The translations under genes were made by a program, and so were the position numbers. A model generated the notes under the pieces. That model was given only the letters and a program-made list of their open reading frames with translations, did not search any database and was not told the DNA's origin. From Maridesulfovibrio frigidus DSM 17176 (lineage in GTDB: Bacteria > Desulfobacterota > Desulfovibrionia > Desulfovibrionales > Desulfovibrionaceae), in contig NZ_JONL01000006.1 in assembly GCF_000711735.1 (NCBI RefSeq), positions 186,001 to 250,000 on the forward strand: DNA of 64,000 nt, in the 5' to 3' direction. Positions 37,199-46,619 of the stretch are shown one piece after another. Each line of letters begins with the position of its first letter. Position 1 is the first letter of the stretch.

Positions 37199-37233
37199 TT
37201 GACAACTTACATTCCAAAATGACATATAAGTTG
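37199..37233 (+). promoter_or_regulatory. Candidate operator/promoter of the methyltransferase-MarR pair
   Basis: A 7-bp inverted repeat, CAACTTA (37203-37209) and TAAGTTG (37227-37233), overlaps a TTGACA hexamer (37199-37204) and an AT-rich -10 region. It lies 30 bases before the start of a gene that is followed by marR, so autoregulation is a reasonable guess. Confidence 0.45.
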
Positions 37234-37263
37234 AAACAAACAACATCAACCAAGAAGGTTACA

Positions 37264-37758
37264 ATGAAAAATCAAACAACACACAACGTCATCAAAAAGG
37301 ATTCTGCTGGTGTGCAAATTATGCCACCATCTGTTTTCCTCAGTTGTTTAGCAATTAGCATCTTCCTTGAGCTACTTTTTCCATGGCCAATTATCGTTGG
37401 AAACGAATTAACACTATTCATCATAGGAATAATTATCCTCGCAATGGGTATTACCTTCATGATGTGGGGACATGGACGCTTTCGGTCACTGGGTGTTAAC
37501 GTGCCTACGAACATGCCAGTATCACGACTGGTAACAGACGGAGCGCATAAATACAGTCGCAACCCTATGTACATAGGCTTAATTTCGATTATTTTGGGAC
37601 TGGGGGTTGCAGTAGACAGCGTATGGATACTAATCTCCGTCTTGCCAATGACCTTATATATTTCATACTATGTCATTCCCAAAGAAGAAGCGTATCTTGT
37701 CAGAACGTTTGGTGAAGATTATAAAAAATATCGCAACAACGTACGGAAATGGCTTTAA
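37264..37758 (+). CDS. Isoprenylcysteine/phospholipid methyltransferase-like membrane protein
   Basis: The 164-residue protein has four or five hydrophobic helices and the family C-terminal signature KYSRNPMYIG, followed by EEAYLVRTFGEDYKKY. Both are typical of the ICMT/PEMT superfamily of membrane methyltransferases that use S-adenosylmethionine. Bacterial members methylate various lipids or small molecules, and the substrate is not evident. The ATG at 37264 is preferred over 37219 because AAGAAGG lies 5 bases before it. It overlaps or abuts a MarR gene. Confidence 0.82.
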   Translation: MKNQTTHNVIKKDSAGVQIMPPSVFLSCLAISIFLELLFPWPIIVGNELTLFIIGIIILAMGITFMMWGHGRFRSLGVNVPTNMPVSRLVTDGAHKYSRNPMYIGLISIILGLGVAVDSVWILISVLPMTLYISYYVIPKEEAYLVRTFGEDYKKYRNNVRKWL

Positions 37759-38213
37759 TTATGAAAAAAAACAATTCATCAGGTGCTGAGTTACATACTT
37801 TATTCAAAGAAATAATTCGTATGGAAGCTATATTATCAGAAATAATAGATGAAGTTCATGAAAAAGCGGGAATGCGCACCTCTCAAATCAGACTGGCAAA
37901 CACTCTACTAGAACTTGGGCAGACAACTGTCCCAGACATTGCTTATACTATGAAGGCTTCACGCCAATTCGTACAGACTGTAGTCAATGAACTGAAAAAA
38001 AAAGACATAATAAAATTCTTAGATAATCCACGTCACAAACGGTCCAAACTAGTTAAACTAACAGACAATGGTCAAAACATTCTGAATCAGGTTCGCAAAA
38101 ATGAAGAAGCCATAATCCTACGAATATTACCTGATATAGATGCGACCAGAGTCAAGTCTGCCTATGAATTGCTCGCTAGCATTCGGAGAAAAATAACACC
38201 AGAAGACACATGA
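37749..38213 (+). CDS. MarR-family transcriptional regulator
   Basis: The protein of about 150 residues has the MarR winged helix: IRLANTLLELGQTTVPDIAYTM, recognition helix SRQFVQTVVNEL, and wing DNPRHKRSKLVKLTDNG. MarR proteins usually repress themselves and adjacent genes until a small ligand binds. The ATG at 37749 overlaps the methyltransferase stop; an ATG at 37761 (MKKNN) is an equally good start. The operator candidate at 37199-37233 would let it control both genes. Confidence 0.87.
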   Translation: MALIMKKNNSSGAELHTLFKEIIRMEAILSEIIDEVHEKAGMRTSQIRLANTLLELGQTTVPDIAYTMKASRQFVQTVVNELKKKDIIKFLDNPRHKRSKLVKLTDNGQNILNQVRKNEEAIILRILPDIDATRVKSAYELLASIRRKITPEDT

Positions 38214-38247
38214 TAGAATTAAGCAATAGTCAAAATATACAAGGAAA

Positions 38248-39726
38248 CTATTCTAAATCTTCTAGGTTCATACCGCTTGTTTCGATTCGGAAGAACCACG
38301 TAACTACAGCTCCCAAGAGAGAGCAAACTACTAGGAAATAGAGAATTGCCTCCGTTCCGAAATCCTTTAGCAGAAACGGGAAAAAGAAAGCTGTTGCGAC
38401 AGCGCCTATCTTTGCAAAAGAAGCTGCAAAACCTGCCCCCTTACCACGTATTTTCGTTGGAAAAACTTCACCTGCGATGAGATACGTAATCGCATTTGGA
38501 CCAACATTCGTCATAAAACTAAACAGCATAAAACCGCTAAATAGGTACGCCATTTTCATTTCAGGACTTGCTCCCATCGACAGTGTAGCAAGGAATAATC
38601 CAGCAGCACAGCCAATAAAACCAAAGACCTGTAATTTAATACGACCAACCTTATCAGCTAGTATAACAGCACAAAGCACTCCTACTATTAGGAGGACATC
38701 AATAAAAGCTGCCCCCTTTGCCGCAATCATATCATTTTGAATAAGGTCAGCCACGTTGCGGGCATGAACAGCTTTCGCTCCGAGAACAGAGCCAAGAATA
38801 GTAGGTGTAAAAATTCCAATTCCGTAAGTACTGAGATCCTGAATAAACCACGGAACCGAAGCAAGGATCGTAGCTTTGATGTTCTTTGGTTTGAATAAAT
38901 CCGCATAACTCCCAGCTTTGATCTCATCGCCATTACTATCTTTAGTTTCGGGGATGGCTATTTTTATATGGGTCGGATATTTGGGTTCACGGTGAAGCAA
39001 CCTTCTTAATGCGTCTTCCGCCTCTTCAATACGCCCCTTTGAAACCAGCCAGTGCCCACTGTCAGGAATAAAAAATCGTCCGATAACCACAAGCACTGCG
39101 GGAATAATTGCTGTTCCGTACATCCAGCGCCAGGCTGTAAGTTCCGGGTTTTTGTATAAAATAAGATAACCAATAGCAGTACCGAACAATGCGCCAACCG
39201 CCTGAAATGCGAATGCACTAAGCACAAGCCTTCCGCGATCCACACTCGGGATACTTTCCGAAATAATCATATGGGCTGTGGGGTAATCGCAACCGAGAGC
39301 AAGGCCTACTCCGAAAAGAAAGATCACCAGCATTGTGTAGCTGGTGCTTAAAACCAAAAAGATCAAACAGATTGCAAAAAGAATCATCTCCACGATAAAC
39401 ATTTTCTTTCTGCCATAATGATCCGCAAGGCCGCCAAGAACAGATGCGCCAACCAGAATACCAAATAAAGAGGCCGCACTGACCGCCCCTTTCTCAAATG
39501 CTCCAAGATTAAACTCGCGCACAATAAGCGGTAGAGCTACTCCAGTCATAAAAACGACAAGCCCTTCGAAAAATTTACCCGCTGAAGCTAAAAACCAGAT
39601 TCTCCACTGCATAGCAGTCATAGGTGATGAAGGAGCAACAGTCCCGTCCGCCCAATACGGAGTTTCATCTATATAGTCTTGAACTGTTCTAGCTTCAACT
39701 GAATCCGGCACACCAACTTTAGACAT
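38248..39726 (-). CDS. Major facilitator superfamily transporter (metabolite/sugar porter type)
   Basis: The 492-residue protein has 12 helices and the MFS motif between helices 2 and 3 (GGLADHYGRKKMF). It repeats in modified form in the second half (ADKVGRIKLQVFG), and LIAGEVFPTKIRGKGAGFA is typical of the sugar porter and organic-acid subfamilies. The start at 39726 is preferred over a GTG at 39741 because GGAG lies 9 bases before it. The soluble N-terminus is long (about 45 residues). The substrate is unknown. It converges on the marR gene with a 34-base gap. Confidence 0.88.
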   Translation of the reverse strand: MSKVGVPDSVEARTVQDYIDETPYWADGTVAPSSPMTAMQWRIWFLASAGKFFEGLVVFMTGVALPLIVREFNLGAFEKGAVSAASLFGILVGASVLGGLADHYGRKKMFIVEMILFAICLIFLVLSTSYTMLVIFLFGVGLALGCDYPTAHMIISESIPSVDRGRLVLSAFAFQAVGALFGTAIGYLILYKNPELTAWRWMYGTAIIPAVLVVIGRFFIPDSGHWLVSKGRIEEAEDALRRLLHREPKYPTHIKIAIPETKDSNGDEIKAGSYADLFKPKNIKATILASVPWFIQDLSTYGIGIFTPTILGSVLGAKAVHARNVADLIQNDMIAAKGAAFIDVLLIVGVLCAVILADKVGRIKLQVFGFIGCAAGLFLATLSMGASPEMKMAYLFSGFMLFSFMTNVGPNAITYLIAGEVFPTKIRGKGAGFAASFAKIGAVATAFFFPFLLKDFGTEAILYFLVVCSLLGAVVTWFFRIETSGMNLEDLE

Positions 39727-40218
39727 ATACTTTAGCTCCACACGGGTTAGTTAGACTTATGTCCTTTCCATAACATGTAGATATGTAATTGTCTCGAAAT
39801 CTTATCCACTTATAATACACTCATCCCGAGATTTTGAGGGACTCATTGCTCTTTCTAAGAGAGATCTTGAATCGGTATAGCACCCAATTTACGCTTATAT
39901 AGATTTAAGATGAAGCATGAAATATGTTTATTAACTAGAACTAAGTGTTAAGCATAATTGGCCAGACAAACTACAATAGTAGCATATCAGTCATAAAACA
40001 TTGCAAATCATACAATCAAATTTATTTATTATTTTTAGTTGACCCTATTTATCTTCTCAGCTAGAAAGAAATTGATTTTGACTTTCAACACCAACAAAGG
40101 TCGTTCCATTTGGAATGTCTATAATCGAGAATGGTGACAAGCTGCTTGACTAAAAAAGTTAGTATCTTGTCACCTCTGTAAATATTTTTGTCTTTGGAAT
40201 TAAGATACATTGCTTAAT
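39727..40218. other. Long intergenic region upstream of feoAB
   Basis: The divergent gap of roughly 490 AT-rich bases between the MFS gene and the Fur-like site contains a hairpin at 40133-40174. No conserved coding frame was seen. Confidence 0.5.
40133..40174. repeat. Nested hairpin upstream of feoA
   Basis: A perfect 9-bp stem (GGTGACAAG / CTTGTCACC) encloses a second CTAA/TTAG pairing. A weak T-rich stretch (TATTTTTG) follows about 10 bases on. It might end a short upstream RNA or act as a protein-binding site. Confidence 0.5.
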
Positions 40219-40243
40219 TGAGAATGACTTTCACACTCATTCT
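40219..40243 (+). promoter_or_regulatory. Fur-box-like site upstream of feoAB
   Basis: TGAGAATGACTTTCA (40219-40233) matches the 7-1-7 Fur motif TGATAATnATTATCA at 11 of 14 positions. It overlaps a wider inverted repeat, AGAATGA (40221-40227) and TCATTCT (40237-40243). Its place about 70 bases before feoA fits iron-dependent repression. Confidence 0.6.
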
Positions 40244-40310
40244 TTTGCTAAGCAAAGAACAAAACAGATTTAACATGCGGTGCAAACTGACAGCTGCAGT
40301 GGAGACTAAA

Positions 40311-40547
40311 ATGACTAAAAATATAAATCTTTCAGAAATTTGTACAGGCAAGGAGTACTGCGTGATCGGTTTCGAAATTGAATCATCGGAGTATGCGCAA
40401 AAATTAAACAAGATGGGTTTTGTAGCCGGAACTCCAATAGCACTAGCGCCCATTAAAATTTCGGACCCCATGGTTTTCCAGATTCGCGGAAGCCGAGTAG
40501 CACTAAGAAAACATGAAGCCAAAGAAGTTAAGGTAAAGGAGCTTTAA
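40311..40547 (+). CDS. feoA: Ferrous iron transport protein A
   Basis: FeoA is a small SH3-like cytoplasmic protein that supports FeoB. The 78-residue chain has the typical order: an N-terminal Leu-rich segment, LNKMGFVAGTPIALAP, then an RGSRVALRKHEAKEV barrel end. The ATG at 40311 is chosen because GGAG lies 6 bases before it; a longer frame to 40218 would cover the Fur-like site. One base separates its stop from feoB. Confidence 0.92.
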   Translation: MTKNINLSEICTGKEYCVIGFEIESSEYAQKLNKMGFVAGTPIALAPIKISDPMVFQIRGSRVALRKHEAKEVKVKEL

Positions 40548-40548
40548 T

Positions 40549-42675
40549 ATGCATATTTTTGAAAAAATCGCCATTGCCGGTGTTCCAAATAGCGGTAAGA
40601 CCACTCTCTTCAACGCACTTACAGGTTCCAGCCAAAAAGTTGGTAACTGGCCAGGAGTTACTGTAGAAAAAATTGAAGGAACCTTTCCACTGCAAGGAAG
40701 TTCTGTAGAGCTTGTTGACTTACCGGGCACTTACAATCTCAGCCCTGACACCGAAGATCAGAAGGTTGCAGAGCGTGTTATTCGTAAAGGGGAATACGAT
40801 CTGATTCTTAATGTGGTTGATGCAACCAATATTTCCCGCAATCTATTCCTAACAATGGATCTGAAGGAACACACTGATCAAATAATTGTTCTGCTCAACA
40901 TGCTGGACGTTGCTGAAAAAGAAGGTCTGGAAATAGACATTGATAAAATGAGTAAGGAGCTCGGACTTCCTGTCATTCCTGTAATTGCTGTGGATAAAGA
41001 ATCAGTAGAAAATGCTGTGGAAGCAATCGAAGAACAAGCTAAACACTTACCCCCACATGATTACCATGCCACCAAGCAGGATGTCATGAACACGGTGAAA
41101 AAGTACGCATTCATTGATTCCATTTACGATAAAATCGTCAAAGAAAAAAAGGATCGTAGTCAGAACTTTACTAACAAAGTTGATAGCATTGTTATGAACC
41201 GTTTTGCGGCAATTCCTATCTTCCTTGTCTCAATGTTCATTACTTTCTGGTTTGCAATTGGTTTAGGATCAGTCTTTATTGATTTCTTTGATATTATTGC
41301 AGGGCTTATCTTTGTAGATATTCCAACCGCAGCACTAGAGAGCATAAGCGCTCCCGAATGGCTAAACGTAGTCATTGCCGGAGGTATTGGTGCTGGAATA
41401 CAGACCGTAGCGACCTTTATACCTGTCGTATTCTTCATGTTCCTAGCCTTGGCGATTCTCGAAGACTTTGGCTACATGGCTAGAGTTGGCGTAGTTGCAG
41501 ACCGTTTCATGCGCAAAATTGGTTTACCCGGTTCTGCATTCATCCCCATGGTTGTAGGCTTCGGTTGTACTGTTCCCGCTGTTATGGCGGCAAGAACCCT
41601 TACCTCTAAACGCGACCGTTTCATGACTATTTTCATGGCACCATTTATGTCTTGTGGCGCACGCCTGCCTGTATACGCACTATTTTGTGTAGCACTGTTC
41701 GGCTCATACTCGGGACTGGCTGTGTTCCTGATTTATCTGTCCGGATTATTTATGGCAATTTTCACAGGATTCCTGCTTAAGAACACATTGTTCAAAGGCG
41801 TTCCATCTCACTTTGTAATGGACCTGCCGCTCTACCATACCCCACGCATTAGCGCGGTATTCAAAAGTGCATGGTTACGTTTGAACGGATTTATCAAACG
41901 CGCAGGGATTATCGTTGTCAGCGCAGTGTTTGTTCTCAGCATGTTAAATTCTATCGGTATTGAAAACGGCGAAATTTCATTTGGCAATGAAGATTCACAA
42001 GCGTCAGTACTTGCTTACGCAGGTAAGTCTATTTCCCCAATATTTAAACCAATGGGGATATCTGAAGAAAACTGGCCTGCATCGGTTGCTCTTTTCACAG
42101 GACTTTTCGCAAAAGAAGCAATCGTCGGAACCGTAAACTCTTTATACTCTTCGCTTGATATGCAGGAAGCAGAAGATGGCGGAGCAGTAGAAGAGGAAGA
42201 AACCGGACTCGATTTCAGTGGATCAATTGATGAAGCATTTACTTCAATTAAAGATGGCCTTGTTGGAATAGTAAGTTCTTTTGACTTACTAGGAATAGGA
42301 CTAGTAACCGCAGATAGCGACACGGTATCTGAAGAAATTGGCGCAAGCTCAACTGTTTACAAACATATTGCAGCAAACTTCACAATATTCTCAGCCTTTG
42401 CGTACCTGCTCTTCGTGCTCATGTACTTCCCGTGTTTAGCGGTAATAGGAGCAACTAAACAGGAAATGGGATCGTTCTATTCGGCAGTAATGGCGGTATA
42501 TTGCACAGGACTTGGCTGGTCGGTAGCAACCCTATTCTACCAGATAACTGAAGGCAGGAACGTTTTCTACATAGCTATAGCGCTCACAATCCTCGCCGGA
42601 ATATACGGAACACTTAAGTATATCGGACAAAAGGAATCTGAAGCGATTCAGGTATTACGACCTTTAAATTTATAA
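40549..42675 (+). CDS. feoB: Ferrous iron transporter FeoB
   Basis: FeoB takes up Fe2+ across the inner membrane. The 708-residue protein has an N-terminal G domain with G1 GVPNSGKTT, switch segment GNWPGVTVEK, G3 DLPGTYNLS and NMLDVAEK near G4. The membrane region has the two Gate motifs (FGCTVPAVMAARTL and the later FTGLFAKEAIVGT). An acidic insert of about 20 residues (EAEDGGAVEEEETGLD) lies after the second gate. A terminator follows. Confidence 0.96.
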   Translation: MHIFEKIAIAGVPNSGKTTLFNALTGSSQKVGNWPGVTVEKIEGTFPLQGSSVELVDLPGTYNLSPDTEDQKVAERVIRKGEYDLILNVVDATNISRNLFLTMDLKEHTDQIIVLLNMLDVAEKEGLEIDIDKMSKELGLPVIPVIAVDKESVENAVEAIEEQAKHLPPHDYHATKQDVMNTVKKYAFIDSIYDKIVKEKKDRSQNFTNKVDSIVMNRFAAIPIFLVSMFITFWFAIGLGSVFIDFFDIIAGLIFVDIPTAALESISAPEWLNVVIAGGIGAGIQTVATFIPVVFFMFLALAILEDFGYMARVGVVADRFMRKIGLPGSAFIPMVVGFGCTVPAVMAARTLTSKRDRFMTIFMAPFMSCGARLPVYALFCVALFGSYSGLAVFLIYLSGLFMAIFTGFLLKNTLFKGVPSHFVMDLPLYHTPRISAVFKSAWLRLNGFIKRAGIIVVSAVFVLSMLNSIGIENGEISFGNEDSQASVLAYAGKSISPIFKPMGISEENWPASVALFTGLFAKEAIVGTVNSLYSSLDMQEAEDGGAVEEEETGLDFSGSIDEAFTSIKDGLVGIVSSFDLLGIGLVTADSDTVSEEIGASSTVYKHIAANFTIFSAFAYLLFVLMYFPCLAVIGATKQEMGSFYSAVMAVYCTGLGWSVATLFYQITEGRNVFYIAIALTILAGIYGTLKYIGQKESEAIQVLRPLNL

Positions 42676-42697
42676 AAATCCTCATAGCCCATACCGA

Positions 42698-42741
42698 GGA
42701 AAGTCCTCTGCCGATTAATTTCGACAGAGGACTTTTCTATA
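42698..42741. terminator. Terminator after feoB
   Basis: A perfect stem of about 10 bp (AAAGTCCTCTG / CAGAGGACTTT) has an inner TCG/CGA pairing and ends in TTTTCTAT. It lies between convergent feoB and the DJ-1/PfpI gene and may serve both. Confidence 0.9.
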
Positions 42742-42783
42742 AAAAATATTTATAGCTTTTGATATATCTGAATGCTCTCGCCC

Positions 42784-43353
42784 CTATGCGTGTTCTGCCG
42801 CCATCATATTTCTAAATTGCAAAACAGTCTCTTCGTTAATCCCAGCGCTTTCCAATATTGCCGCAGTGAAACTAACTGGGGCAGTTGGGGGTGCAGTAAT
42901 AACTCCTTTGTCAGAAACAGCCGAACAACTTTTACGGAAGGAATCAGTACCAGAATACCCTTTTGCATTCTGACTCAGAAAATCAGCATCATTGGATGTG
43001 TGAAGAACATCATTCAGAAGCCCTGCTCGCGCAATGGCTAGCGTCCCTCCGCAAATACCTGCAACGGTTCCCCCATTTGAATGGTAGGACTTAAGCAACT
43101 CGCTAATATCAGGAGCTTCCGAAGACATCCAAATATTGCCGCCAACTACGACCACCACCGTTGGTGCCCATTCAGCAATTAGCTCAAACCCCTGATTTAC
43201 TACAGCAACGAGACCTCCAAACGAACGAACTTCTCCTACTTCTGGTGTAAAAAACTGTACATCAAGACCGTAATAAGGACCGCCGGTCCCTGCAATAAGT
43301 GCATACTCCCAGTCCGCAAACCCCTGCGTGAGAATAACTGCCACCTTTGTCAT
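42784..43353 (-). CDS. DJ-1/PfpI family protein
   Basis: The 189-residue protein has the alpha/beta flavodoxin-like fold of the DJ-1/PfpI/class I amidotransferase superfamily. The nucleophile elbow is clear (AGICGGTLAIARAGLL, Cys near residue 100). Family members are proteases, glyoxalases or redox chaperones, and the sequence does not decide between them. The ATG at 43353 is chosen because AGGTGG lies 5 bases before it; the in-frame GTG at 43362 lies inside that site. It is a single gene. Confidence 0.85.
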   Translation of the reverse strand: MTKVAVILTQGFADWEYALIAGTGGPYYGLDVQFFTPEVGEVRSFGGLVAVVNQGFELIAEWAPTVVVVVGGNIWMSSEAPDISELLKSYHSNGGTVAGICGGTLAIARAGLLNDVLHTSNDADFLSQNAKGYSGTDSFRKSCSAVSDKGVITAPPTAPVSFTAAILESAGINEETVLQFRNMMAAEHA

Positions 43354-43560
43354 AATTACCACCTGTATATTTATAAATTTTATTAAAATTTCACGTTAGA
43401 TCGCATTATCTAAGCACAGAAAATAGCTACTCGCGGTTAAAGAATGAGTCAATGCATTTGATTATATTAAAAATAAATCTAATACGAAAACTATAAACCT
43501 CATCCCATTTCCCCATTCACATTACCTAGAAAATCTTAGATCGATTAATATTCACACCAA

Positions 43561-43598
43561 AAAAATCCTCCGCACACCAATAGATGTACGGAGGATAA
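43561..43598 (-). terminator. Terminator of the nuo operon
   Basis: On the minus strand ATCCTCCGTACA pairs with TGTGCGGAGGAT (one mismatch) around an 8-base loop and is followed by a run of T. It lies 28 bases past the nuoN stop. Confidence 0.92.
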
Positions 43599-43625
43599 TA
43601 AATCCAATATCAATCACTTCCCTTT

Positions 43626-45050
43626 TTACGGTAGAAGCGATCCTCCTGCGTTAAGAGCCAGATCGAATACACCTGCAGGCATCAGCCCTAAAGCTAATAC
43701 TAAAACAGATAGCAATCCTGCGCCGACTAAGCTGAATGAAGAAGTATCCGGCATCGGAACATCGTCTTCAGCATCCTTGGTGTACGCATGGCGAACAAGG
43801 CCAAGATAGTAGTAGATCGAAATCGCGGTATTAATACCTGCGATGATGATCAGCCAGTTATAACCGTGATTCCAACCTGCGGAGAAGAGGAACAGCTTAC
43901 CCATAAACCCTGCCATTGGTGGCAAGCCTACGAGAGCAAAAGCGCCTACAGCCAGAGCAAAAGCTAAGACTGGAGCACGTTTGTGCAGTCCATCTAAATC
44001 CTTAAGTTTCAAATTACGACCATCAACTGCTACCCTGCTAACTACCCAGAAACAAGTCAGGTTCATTGCCACGTATGCAAGAGCATAAAAGCTCGCAGCG
44101 GCCAAACCTTCAGCTGTTCCGGCAACCAAACCGATCATAATATAACCGGCATGGGCGACTGAGGAATAACCTAGAATTCTTTTCACATCAGTCTGTACTA
44201 ATGCGGCAAGGTTACCAAAAGTCATGGATAGTGCACCAAGCACAGCCAGCATAGTTGTTATGTCATATCCAGGCTTAAACATTGTAGCCAAACGGATAAG
44301 AATAACAATTGCGCCTAGCTTAGGCAGTGTTGCAATAAACGCTGCGGTTTCGTTACTTGCGCCCTCATATACATCAGGACACCAGAAGTGAAATGGAAAC
44401 AGCGCGAGCTTGTAAAACATTCCAGCAAGGAACAACGCCATACCTGTGACAGCCATAGGTGAAGCTGCAAAGCTCCAATCACCCTTGACTAGTTCAGCTA
44501 GATACGTGGTGTGCATTCCTGCCAGTATGTATGAGAATCCATATAGAGCAAGAGCCGTAGCCACTGCCCCGAACAGGATATATTTGATACCAGCTTCGGC
44601 CGCATCCTTGCTCTTTGCTCGCACAGCGACGAGTGCGTAAAGACTATAGGATGAAAGCTCTAAAGCTAAGTACATAGTAATAAGTTCTACTGCAGAAGCT
44701 AAGATCATTAATCCCCACGCACTGAGCGCGAGGAACAGAAAGTAATCTGTGGTCTTTTCTTTATCCAGAGTAGGCTGACGCGATGCATTAAGAACAGTTA
44801 CAAAAAACCCTATTGCGATAGCGGCCTTAAAAAACTGCGATAAATGGTCAACTTGATAGGATTTCCAGAATACCAGCCCCTGCTGTCCAACGGACACAAC
44901 CGCAACCACCACGCCTAAAGCACAAGCTATTGGAAGCCATAGCCCTACTTTTTCACGCATCTTGGCGCTGCCTATGCTTTGAATAAAAAGCGCGGCAATA
45001 ACAAGAAACTGGTAGATTTCAGGTAAAATCAGATTCGGATTGAAAGTCAC
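43626..45050 (-). CDS. nuoN: NADH-quinone oxidoreductase-type subunit N (antiporter-like)
   Basis: The 474-residue membrane protein is one of the proton-translocating antiporter-like subunits of complex I. It has LELSSYSLYALVA, KYILFGAVATALALYGFS, GASNETAAFIATLPKLGA and KRILGYSSVAHAGY, all typical of NuoN. It is the last gene of the operon, 18 bases after nuoM, and is followed by a strong terminator. Confidence 0.94.
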   Translation of the reverse strand: MTFNPNLILPEIYQFLVIAALFIQSIGSAKMREKVGLWLPIACALGVVVAVVSVGQQGLVFWKSYQVDHLSQFFKAAIAIGFFVTVLNASRQPTLDKEKTTDYFLFLALSAWGLMILASAVELITMYLALELSSYSLYALVAVRAKSKDAAEAGIKYILFGAVATALALYGFSYILAGMHTTYLAELVKGDWSFAASPMAVTGMALFLAGMFYKLALFPFHFWCPDVYEGASNETAAFIATLPKLGAIVILIRLATMFKPGYDITTMLAVLGALSMTFGNLAALVQTDVKRILGYSSVAHAGYIMIGLVAGTAEGLAAASFYALAYVAMNLTCFWVVSRVAVDGRNLKLKDLDGLHKRAPVLAFALAVGAFALVGLPPMAGFMGKLFLFSAGWNHGYNWLIIIAGINTAISIYYYLGLVRHAYTKDAEDDVPMPDTSSFSLVGAGLLSVLVLALGLMPAGVFDLALNAGGSLLP

Positions 45051-45068
45051 TTCAGTCTCTCCAGTTGT

Positions 45069-46604
45069 TTATTTAACAATATTCTTGATAGAGTCCCACG
45101 CCATTTCCATTGGATTGCCATCTTCGATGCTGACAAGCTGAGCCTTGGTATGGACATGATTCTGCAACTTCTCGAGTGATGCATCCATGACTCTGAAAGT
45201 GAGTCCTGGAGCAAGCCCGATGTAAAAGACGAACACTGCCGGAATGGCAAGGTAAGACCATTCACGCAGATTCAAATCCTTCCAGCCGTTCCATGATGTC
45301 GGGCGGCCCCATGCAAGCTTGAGAGAAACTCTGAGCATGTATGCGGCTGCGATCATAGCACCTGGAACAATCGCGGCTCCAACCCATGGGCTGTATTCAA
45401 AGGCACCTACGAAAACCAACATCTCGCCTACGAAACTGTTAGTTCCGGGGAAACCGAATGAGGAAAGCGCGAACAGTCCCCAGAATCCCATATATGCAGG
45501 CATATATTTACCGAGACCAAGGTTATCGAAGATATCTCTACTGTGACTGCGTTCATATATTGCACCGATCATCATAAAGAGACCACCAGTTACGATACCG
45601 TGATTGAGCATCTGGAAAAGCGCTCCCTCAAGACCACGAAAGTTCAGGAGGAAGATACCCAGAGTTACAAATCCCATATGACTCACAGACGAGTAAGCAA
45701 TAATCTTTTTGATATCATTTTGCCCCAGCGCGACTGCTCCACCATAGATTATAGAAGCTATGGATAATGCAATCATGAACGGAGCAAAATATTCAGTTGC
45801 GGCTGGTGTCAGCGGCAAGTTGAATCTAAGGAAACCATATGTTCCCATTTTAAGCAGTACGGAAGCCAGAATGACTGAGCCTGCTGTCGGTGCCTGAACG
45901 TGAGCGGCAGGTAACCATGTGTGGAATGGAAACATGGGAACTTTGATCGCGAACGCCAGAGCAAGAGCAAGGAATGCCCAGAACTGGAAACCGAAGGTGA
46001 AGGAATGTTCCATGAGTTCAGGAATTGCAAATGTTCCGCCCACTACTCTGAATGCAACGATTGCAACCAGAAGGAGCGCACTACCTGCAAGTGTGTAAAG
46101 GAAGAACTTGAGAGATGCGTATCTCTTTTCAGGTCCACCCCATACAGCGATGAGCAGGTACATAGGTACAAGCATCGCTTCCCAGAACACGTAGAATAAA
46201 ACCAGATCAAGAGCGGTAAAGACTCCCACACAAGCCGCTGTCATAAACAGCAGGCAGAAGTGAAATTCTTTTACCCTTGTTTTTATATAGCTCCATGAAC
46301 AGAGCACGCATAAGGGAAGAACAGCAATGGTCAGTATAATCATAAGAAAACTGATGCCGTCCGTTCCGAGATAATATTCAATTCCCCAATGTTTCACCCA
46401 ATCCATTCTTTCCACAAACTGAAACTCAGCTGAGTCCAGTTTAAAATGTGTGAAAAGAGGCAGGGCAAGCATGAGTTCGATTACTGACACAATCAGCGTA
46501 TAAATCCGTACTACGGAATCTCCTCGGAAGAAAAACAATCCGAAGGCCGCCAGAAGCGGAAAGAATACAAGGCTGGTCAGAACCGGATAAGCTAATTCTT
46601 GCAT
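45069..46604 (-). CDS. nuoM: NADH-quinone oxidoreductase-type subunit M (antiporter-like)
   Basis: The 511-residue membrane protein has the NuoM hallmarks GTDGISFLMIILT, FYVFWEAMLVPMYLLI, FPFHTWLPAAHVQAPTAGS and KKIIAYSSVSHMGFV, with the conserved Lys and Glu of the ion-translocating half-channels. It starts 15 bases after the preceding antiporter-like gene, supporting tight co-expression. Confidence 0.95.
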   Translation of the reverse strand: MQELAYPVLTSLVFFPLLAAFGLFFFRGDSVVRIYTLIVSVIELMLALPLFTHFKLDSAEFQFVERMDWVKHWGIEYYLGTDGISFLMIILTIAVLPLCVLCSWSYIKTRVKEFHFCLLFMTAACVGVFTALDLVLFYVFWEAMLVPMYLLIAVWGGPEKRYASLKFFLYTLAGSALLLVAIVAFRVVGGTFAIPELMEHSFTFGFQFWAFLALALAFAIKVPMFPFHTWLPAAHVQAPTAGSVILASVLLKMGTYGFLRFNLPLTPAATEYFAPFMIALSIASIIYGGAVALGQNDIKKIIAYSSVSHMGFVTLGIFLLNFRGLEGALFQMLNHGIVTGGLFMMIGAIYERSHSRDIFDNLGLGKYMPAYMGFWGLFALSSFGFPGTNSFVGEMLVFVGAFEYSPWVGAAIVPGAMIAAAYMLRVSLKLAWGRPTSWNGWKDLNLREWSYLAIPAVFVFYIGLAPGLTFRVMDASLEKLQNHVHTKAQLVSIEDGNPMEMAWDSIKNIVK

Positions 46605-46619
46605 TTAGATATCTCCAAT

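Noticed and set aside
40311-42675. feoAB as a horizontally acquired island
   Set aside because: Codon use and base composition look like the neighbours, and there are no integrase genes, direct repeats or tRNA at the borders.
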